64,000 nt of DNA from Sarcocystis neurona. Lineage: Eukaryota; Apicomplexa; Conoidasida; Eucoccidiorida; Sarcocystidae. Below the pieces are notes generated by a model. That model was not told where the DNA came from. It saw only the letters and a list, made by a program, of their open reading frames with translations, and made no database searches. Within the stretch, counting starts at the first letter, position 1. Each line of letters opens with the position of its first letter. The translations under genes were made by a program, and so were the position numbers. The stretch covers positions 2,039,295 to 2,103,294 of the forward strand of contig KL647311.1 of assembly GCA_000727475.1 (NCBI GenBank), written 5' to 3'. Shown here piece after piece: positions 56,151 through 64,000 of this stretch.

Positions 56151-56375
56151 ATGTCAAAGCCAATATTATGGGACAAACTCGAGAACGGTTCAGACTCTTC
56201 GCGTGCGTCGTTGAAAAATCGTGTGCAAGAGACTGTTGGCTGTGTCAAACCCTACAGGACTCGGGCGCGTGTCGTGCGAGCTTAACCCTGCTTTTTTTAA
56301 CAGTAATCCATTGTCAAATTTCTTTCGTAAGCTGTCCTTCAGCGCCTCTTCATCACACAGCCGTACGTGGTTCGT
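56151..56375. repeat. 225-bp direct repeat, copy 2
   Basis: Second copy of 55544-55768. Differences include AATGG/AACGG near the start, CATCGTTGG/CGTCGTTGA and ACCTCTTCGT/GCCTCTTCAT. After CGTACGTGGTTCGT the two flanks diverge at once. Confidence 0.9.
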
Positions 56376-59334
56376 TTCCTTTAACTTTCAAGCCCCTCAA
56401 ATCATGTGTGGGTACTGCCTGAACACTGCGTGGTTCAACTCTGGGGCTCTCCGTCCTGCAATAGTGGAAACATTATACATGCTGTCATCACCATTTTGCA
56501 AGCGCCGGGAAAACGAATTATGCGTGTATGCAGAAAAGGAAGGTACATTCCGCTCCTTGACCGAACCACACTATCACCTTGCTTCTTCTGGTGCAACTAC
56601 GACGTTCCGGAGTTACACAGCGACTTACATTGCATCGGGTTCTTTTAGTGGACGTCTGCGCCTGGTCACCAAAATGACAATTGTAAAACGTCCGCGTACT
56701 GATAATGTTGGACACGGTACAGAACGCTGAGCAGAGTACGGGTTTCCGTTGAAATCCGATCAATACTGTGCTTTGTTGCAGACGTTTGCAGCTATGATGC
56801 GCAGCCGTTGCTCCACATGCCTGTTGTGCCCCAGTGAGACGAAGTAGCATCACGGGTGTAGTCTTGACAACGCAGGGTCATTAAGCTCACCGCTTATAGC
56901 GTGCTCACTGGGAGTGCTACCCCATGGAGGATGCCCAGCTGGTGACCTAGTTAGTGAAGACAACATCCTTTTTCTGGGCTTGGACGCTGCCATGCCACAC
57001 AGTGGTCCACGTACATGCAAACTTCCCTATGGAAAGTGTAACTTCAAAATATGTGCTGCGGTAACAGCCTGTCGTTCTGACGAACATAGGTTCCACATCT
57101 GCATGGCCCAGCCCTGCTGCGTGATTAGTTAAAACTAAAGTCCTGGCAAACGTTTCGTGAGGGTAGATGATACACGCGTGTTCTAGTGTCTATGGTTGTG
57201 TGGCTGCTGTGGGACGCTCTTCAAAAGCATAAGGTGCAGGGCGGGTAAAAGAAGAGCTGATCTACCCCCCAAGCTTCTGCCTAGAATACGCAGCTGTTTA
57301 CACGCGTCTCAGTGGAAGTTCCACAGAATGCTCCCCTTCCCCCAAGCCCCCGGTATTCCATGGAGCCCTATATTGCTAACCATCGCTGCTCTACCCTGCA
57401 TGGACGTTTTCTTGATGGTGATCCAAGCATCTGCCTGCAGTCACGCTGAAAAGCGCTTGTCGGACTCGTGTGGCGTTGTGATTTGCTGATGAGAGCCTAC
57501 TGTGTTAAGTAGCTAAGTTTTGGTGATCAGCAGTTCCGCACCGACATTGTACGGCACGTGTTTGCCTTCCTATTAGAGAGCGCCGATCACGAGAAAGGCT
57601 CCTTATAGAGGTGACATTATGTGATCCTAACGGAGAGGGTTTTGCAAGGTGTACATCTATACAAAAGAATTGTGAAAACCGAGACGTAAACAATCAGACG
57701 CCGTCTTTCCACGTTAGCGTGCGTCTGCCTCAAAACCATCCTCAGGTGATGATCCCACCTCGCTTACCACTCTAAAGCTCTGGTAGGTTCTTACGCGTGC
57801 GGACACCTATACCGACTGAGTCACAAACCTGTACAACGGCAACTCATCTGCGCACGCAAAGAAATATCACTGCTTTTTCGGCACGCGTCTGTCGCTACGT
57901 TTGGTGATGCGTTTTTAGGTGCATTCATTCCATGTAGTACAATTTGCAACAGCTGGAAAGTCCCGAGACCACTACCGTCTCTTCTCGGAAAGAGAATGTC
58001 GAGAACTGCTGAGCCTTCCTTCACCCTAGTAGCGTCTGCACAGTCAAAAAAGAAAAACACACGATATGCGAAGGAAAAAAGCTTCTAATGCCCGTCTATG
58101 CGAAGCAAGCCTACACTGCTGACGCGCGACGATAACATGCTTTGATTGACCGGGCATGGATACGGATAGTAGAAGAAATCGAATTTGTGCTGTTGTGCCA
58201 TCAAAACACATTTTCATAACACTGCGATCATCATGGATGCGCGGTGTCTCCTCCAGATGACGCACACCAGACGAGATCCCCTGGTTACCTGTAGTTGCGA
58301 AAGCATTCAGCTTTTTATCGACCGCGAACCTTCGCGCCAACGAGAAGTCGTACCGTGTATAAAGCTGTGAGCGACTGTAATATCTAGGTATGACAGCTTC
58401 CTGTCGAAGGAGCCAACACACAGAGTGGCGCAGGATGTTATCTGTCAGGAAGCTCTCTCACGTCCTTCTCTTTCCGTGTGGAAGGAAGTCACGTGTTTGA
58501 CTGCGTTTCACAATAATAAAACGTGTACCAAGTCATTCCGCTGCTCTCTTGACTATGCGCGCGTGTGTTGATTTGAAAAACAGACAAGCATGCATGCTGT
58601 TCTCCTGCTCGTATCCGTTGTGAACGCCCGGTGATTAGTCGTGGATAACAAGACTCGCCAGAGTGTAAGTCAAAGAGTTCTGAAGTGGGCTGCGCTTTCC
58701 AAGGAGAAAGTTTATGAACACGGATTAGGGGGCAGGTCGTAAGCCGGAATCTGCGTCAGGTTAATGATGGGCAACCCTCAATCGTCATGGAGACGCAGAC
58801 CGTGGTACAATAAAAGCGAATAGATTCTCCACGCTGTGTGCACAATCGGCAGGGTCAGTCTCAAAGCCTTCGAACTCGTCTTTCCTATACGGATTCATGC
58901 TGGTAGCATCCTCTACAACTGGATACTTTCCACCTAAAATCTTTCGTCTCCATTTCTGCCTTGCTGCTGCGACGACGACTACACGGGCGAAAGAGACGCA
59001 GACTCTATCCGTGTTCTTGCGAGCAAAAAGCAGGGAGAGCATCGTGAAAGCGTTTCCTCTGTACTGACGCAGTGCTTTTTCAGTAGGTGGGTAGTATAGC
59101 TAAGAGCTAAAACCACACTACCTCTTCAAACTCGTGTCCCTTGGACATTGTGTGACAATGGAATCTCCACAAAAGCAACCAAAAAGAGGGTCGACTCCAT
59201 TTGTTGCATTGCTGGTTTGGGGAGCCGAAGTGATCATTTAGAAGTCAGCGGTAGAATTGTGCGGCAGAGCCTGCGAGAAATTTAAGAAATTCCTCCGACT
59301 GTTGACAACAGCTTCATTGACAGAAGATTCTGAT
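56376..59334. other. Gene-poor sequence
   Basis: No triplet repeats, no clear splice pairs and only short frames. The least repetitive are minus 58044-58421 (ATTGNQGISSGVRHLEETPR) and minus 58785-59042 (RQKWRRKILGGKYPVVED). Neither is recognised. Confidence 0.5.
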
Positions 59335-59685
59335 ATGGAAACGTTCAAAACGATTTTTAGCAATGCAACAAACAAGCCGAATGCATTTACTTCGGCAAAT
59401 ACCCGCGAGCTACATCGGGGCGATGTGCCTTGCCATCCGCAGACGGTCAGACAACTTCGCTCTGGCGACGTGCACCGGACTACATTTAGTGTGCTTGGCG
59501 CTCTTGCGGAATGCATACTAGTTTTGCATCGGGAGGCAGGCTTCGCCAGAATTGAAGGAGGAGGAAAACTGTCGAGCGAAATTGCTGACCCAGTCCGGTT
59601 TGACGTGCAGGCGATGTTGCGGTCCTCTGACGAGACGAAATGCAAATGCTGCTGTGTCTCGCACACGTGGGACGTAGAGACATAG
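59335..59685 (+). CDS. Hypothetical ORF, 116 codons
   Basis: ATG 59335 (METFKTIFSNATNKPNAFTS) to a TAG at 59683-59685; the frame is open upstream to 59257 without an ATG. It includes LGALAECILVLHREAGFARI and ends with a Cys cluster (KCKCCCVSHTWDVET). An equally long minus-strand frame (59238-59666) contains NSRRNFLNFSQALPHNST, faintly like the connection region of retroelement reverse transcriptases. Either could be chance or a relic; no catalytic motif was found. Confidence 0.2.
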   Translation: METFKTIFSNATNKPNAFTSANTRELHRGDVPCHPQTVRQLRSGDVHRTTFSVLGALAECILVLHREAGFARIEGGGKLSSEIADPVRFDVQAMLRSSDETKCKCCCVSHTWDVET

Positions 59686-62600
59686 AGGCTTCTGTGTCTA
59701 GACAGGACCGGTCTTCCCTATCTAGTTGTGGTGCAAGGGTAGGCTACACAGAACACGCCACACCCCGAGCGGCCGTCACTGCAGGGATGCGAACACCATA
59801 CAGTGAGACAAAGTGCATTTCCTTGTACTGGGAGTTTTGCCTAAACGCCGTAGGTAGGACTTGAGCATGAGCCACCCTTTCGGTGCCCCGTTTGACCAGG
59901 GTGTACAGAGTCACTCCGTTGTCGTTTTTATGTGCTGCTGTCGATTTCCGGAGGTACAGGTTGTGCACTTTTTTTCTTGCGTCCCCAGTTGTTCATAGCT
60001 GTAACGCTGCACTGCTCATGTCTGGCAGAACTCTTGCGCTCCTCTTCCCAGTTACGGTTAGCACGCCGCTTTGTATGCAACATTATCGCCGATCCAGGGT
60101 GATGTGACTCGCAGGACACCCGACCCTGACAAGAACGTACGGTCATGCTGTCTACGAGCGTGTAGCAGTCTGGAATTCACACCACGCTGATAGGCTCACC
60201 TCAGATTTTTGAGGTCATCAGCAAACCCCTAAAGACCGCTTGTTGCGCGACACAGCAGGACAACCTTCGAACATACCTTTCTGGCATACGCGAGGATGCG
60301 GCCTGCGCAAGCATTGACGCGTGGAGGTACCTGCCGTCCAGCAAGCTTTTTCGAAGAATCATCGAAGTAATGTTGCAAGATTGTCAGCAATCTGGTAATA
60401 CAGCATCACTGGTTCCACGCAGCGGTCCACGGCAGTCGTAGTCGTTTCTAGCGTCATTGAAGTGGCTTTTTTATAAAGAAGGTCGTGAAGCGCTCTCATT
60501 CGAACGTCAAGTCCGCTGTCGTGACATTCGTGACATTATAGAATCTGCGCACGCAAAGCCGAGTAATAATGATAAAGTCAAAATACATGGTGTGCGAGTG
60601 CGAGGTAGTGCTACGTCTGTGCAAACTGTGGACACTGTTGTTTGTCACACGTGGCACCACATTCTGTCGAAATGTAATTTTGTGTCTCCTCCTTATTGGT
60701 CATACGCTAAAAGCAGATACAGTGTGGTCTCGATGGGGGCCATCGCCGCATTCCGCTTGCCAGACGAAATTGCTATACTTCAAAACGTTGCACGAGGCGA
60801 GAGCAAGAAAGGTGCCACAACACGGCAGAGATCCTTCGGTGTTGCGTGCACTGTGTGATTACCACCGTCTTCGTCGCACGTCATCGCAGGAGAAGGCTTT
60901 TGAGATTTTTCCCTTCCATCGTTGTTCTCTTTTGAGCCAGTTCACTGCGTTATTGTACTCAACGAAAAACAATACCCGATCGTGGTTTTGATGTGTGATA
61001 TGCGTGCAGTTCCTGTGGGAAGTTGGAGGTGGGCACAGAGCGTCACCGCTTCGGCGCAACGGAGACCTGCATTCATACTTTTTACCCGTATATCGAACGT
61101 AGAACAACGCTTACCGGTACACCTTCCTGTTTCCCACACGCCACCTTCTACAGACAATTTTATCTAGGCACACGAATCCGTTCACGTGCTGCATGCGTGT
61201 GCCTGTCGATGGTGATATGGTACGTCACTCTGATGTGGGAAGCTGATTTAAGCGAAGACAGTAGAGGTTTCTATCGGATCGGAACAGACTATCCGGTTGC
61301 AGACTGTGCACGGTTGATGGGAGTTGGGGAGTCCTTCCACATGGAAGGAGAGGGCGAGTTGTCGTCAGGACTCCATGATAAAAGAGCGTGAGGTGACGAT
61401 AGGTTCCATACTCCGGAAGTGATTACCTTGCAGTAAACCGCTATTTTGTGCTAACAGATATCTGTGGCAGAGGAACACAAATAGTCGCGACAGCTTCCAG
61501 AGTGCACACGCGGGCAATCGACTTCATTACAGGCATCAATCAGGTTGCAAAGGTTCCAAAAGCTGAAAGTTTCTCTAATATCTACCAGAGCGTTCCAGCT
61601 CTGCTGTCAAGTGGCAAGTGCGCTTTTCCATCCGCGCTCCTGATCGTAATAATCTTCCAAAATCCTGACGTGTCTTTCGTCTCCCTATGAGAGAAGCAAC
61701 ACCACCTACCCACGGCATGCCTTCTTGCGTAAGCAAAGCACGATGGGTGTCCTTTCCTGTTTCAAACACGCAAACGTGCAGAACTTTGGTTTCGGTCCCT
61801 CCAGAAAAACGGAGTGAAGACCTTGTGTCCACGCAAGGTGAAAAGGGTTCACGTCGCATCTCTTTGGCGCTCCAACGAACTGGGTGAGGGGATTCGTTGA
61901 GCTGACGTGCTGGCTCGCGGCCGTCCGACTGCGACAGAAACTCCGTATGCCCGTGGAGTACAGATGGTCGAAGGTTGCACTGGCAATGACCTAACCATGC
62001 CTTGGCTAAACAGATTCCACTTGCGTTCTCGGCGTCTTCTGGAGGCAGGTCGCGACGCAGCAGTAAAGCTGCGATATTTTATTGCTTTCTCAGTCACATT
62101 GGGTGTGAACACGTAGACTGACCAGTAGAGTGAAAAGGGTACTCGGGCGAGTTCATAGAAAGGTGCCCGGCGAATTCGGGTCTGCAGGAACTACTCCCGG
62201 TGCTGGGAAAAGGTGGCCTAGCGTTTGAAAGCTGGACTCAAACATTGACGCTCTTGGCTGGTCGCCAGTGTCTTCCGGCCCTGTAACACGGATGCACGGT
62301 AAGGGGGTGCTCTTTTCAAAATTAGCCTAACACCTGCAACACATGTAGGGACGAGGTACACCTTTTTTCTGCTCCCCTTCCAACGTTGGACACCAAGTGC
62401 AAAACACAGGGGGTACGAATCATTCAAGAGAGTGCATGTGACAATGGTTCCACATTACTTCGTTAAGGACTCCGCTTGCTTGCGAACTTCATACCCTAAG
62501 GACTCGGAAACTGAGCGGCCATTGCCTCAAACGGGGCCAACTGTCTCTTGAAAGTACGACCGACATACAGATACATAATATCCTACAGTATGCGTGCACA

Positions 62601-64000
62601 GACCACGATAAGCTGGTCATGCGACAGCAGCGCCAACTAGTGAACTTCCTGAGACCAGACATAAGCGATGTGCAAAAACGGTCACGGACTACTTCCTTCT
62701 TGAACATATATAGACAGATCCCTTGTAAGAACATTCGCGAGATCAATTTACGTGCCAGAGTGTTCCTAATTATGTCTCGTACGAAACCGACTGTATACCG
62801 AAGGCATTACTGTCGTAGCATGGACCCTCTCTATATGGAGCCCTCTGGGGTCCACTTCGGTGGCCGGCAGCGCCGGAGGAAGCGTTCAGGACCGGAGCCG
62901 TATGGTGCAGTACAATTGCTTAAGACAAACTGACAAGCATACGCAAATAGCTATGCTTGTTACTGTAGACACACCCAGCGCCATGAGGCTTGCAGTCGGG
63001 TGGACGGTTCAGAGCGGACAATGAAGTAAAGCGAGAATGCGATCAGCAAGCTACTGTCTAAGCTTATGGGATTATGGCATTTGCGTGGGTACAGAACGAA
63101 TCCGAACTGTAACCTGCTGATAGGTGGGACTGGCATCCGTCGTGACCTCAGAGCTCGTAGAGCATGTGACAGCATGATTTTCGGTAGCTAAAACCGAAGG
63201 ATCACATGCTAACTCCTCACATTCACACAAGTAGCCCTTCAACAAGCAGCTGACGATGTCTGCCGGCCCTAGCAAATCCCACTGAGAATGCGGCAGCCAC
63301 AGCGACAGACACTGAGCAGCCACCTAATTTCCAATTTCATACCAGGACAATGGTGCAATTTGATGTATGACAGAAACAATGACCGAGAGTACTACTGGTA
63401 ACAGTACAAAACGGTAACGACGTCGTGTGTGTCGAAAGCAACCTTGCTCTCGGACATTATCACTCCTGTGAATAGCAAATAACCGCCCAATCGGTCGGAG
63501 GGCTCTAAGACAAACCGTCGGAACGCAGGCGGAGGCGCCATATGTGGCCCACTCTTGATTGGATTATCCTATTTGTACGTCTGCGTAACGTGAAACCTGG
63601 TCAGCGTGTGCCTGCGGAAGTCAGCAGCGAGTAACACCAGAGGCAGCATCCGTTACTTCGGTCAGGTAACTGAATGGATGAAAGATCTTCGCCTGTGACG
63701 TGCCTCTGCAGTTCAGTTGTACACAGTTGCCGCAACTTCGCTGAAAAGAGGGGCTGCTGACTGCCTAAATCAATTGTTTTACCGGTAGGCCGCTATGGGG
63801 TGTTTGCCGAGCTTGTCAGTTGGAATAAGGTGTCTCGTTGTATGTACCGGAGCTTTGATGACTAGCTGGTTACGAATGTCTTGCTTGTCCGTGCCGCTCT
63901 TGAAGATAGCATGCCACTCGCGAAACCTTGAAACAACCCGGAGGCGGTGGCGTGCCCCTAACGTGGAAGAGCATGTAACCCCCGACATTCGAAGCAGCGT
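59686..64000. other. Gene-poor sequence to window end
   Basis: Mixed composition with scattered short frames on both strands (for example plus 60457-60858, plus 61023-61391, plus 62619-62933). I saw no domain, no paired splice sites, no triplet repeats and no long duplications. Confidence 0.5.

Noticed and set aside
1..64000. Telomere repeats (TTTAGGG-type)
   Set aside because: No consecutive copies were seen; ACCCT in the 17-bp minisatellite belongs to a different unit.

Overview
The window looks like nuclear DNA of a coccidian apicomplexan, most likely an Eimeria species. CAG/CTG triplets run through much of the first 46 kb. Inside long reading frames the same repeat is read as poly-Q, poly-A or poly-S, depending on the frame. 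This is the homopolymeric amino-acid repeat (HAAR) style typical of Eimeria. Genes are split by introns with clear GT..AG borders, and intergenic DNA is rich in TA, CA/GT and ATGTATATAC-type microsatellites. No bacterial-style operons, tRNA, rRNA or CRISPR were seen.

Layout. 0-5.5 kb: a short possible minus-strand terminal exon (273-458), then a plus-strand WD40-repeat gene resembling TFIID subunit TAF5, visible as three exons whose splice phases agree (1010-1478, 3047-3552, 4979-5545). 5.5-11.3 kb: microsatellite-rich DNA with no confident gene; one two-exon candidate lies at 8364-8631. 11.3-18.8 kb: a very large minus-strand gene with two RanBP2-type zinc fingers about 1,340 residues apart in low-complexity sequence. 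Its 5' end continues through a splice acceptor near 18821 and its 3' end is ambiguous among three overlapping frames. 18.9-37.4 kb: gene-poor sequence with isolated open frames, strand-biased T-poor patches and a microsatellite block at 35.5-36.1 kb. 37.5-38.3 kb: a small two-exon gene of unknown function. 39.5-45.1 kb: a four-exon plus-strand gene with about 900 residues of low-complexity sequence ahead of a HAD-superfamily domain. 45-49.7 kb: decayed-looking open frames. 49.75-53.1 kb: two adjacent tandem arrays, three copies of about 103 bp and then about 17 diverged copies of a 140-190 bp unit. 53-64 kb: sequence without triplet repeats, with short local duplications and no convincing gene.

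The best supported products point to nuclear or RNA roles (WD40/TFIID-like, RanBP2 zinc fingers) and a phosphatase-type fold (HAD). Nothing shows that they act in one pathway. The least explained structure is the 49.75-53.1 kb array: its units keep a potential stem-loop, including one apparent compensatory base-pair change, and carry a partly preserved short reading frame ending at a splice-donor-like site.
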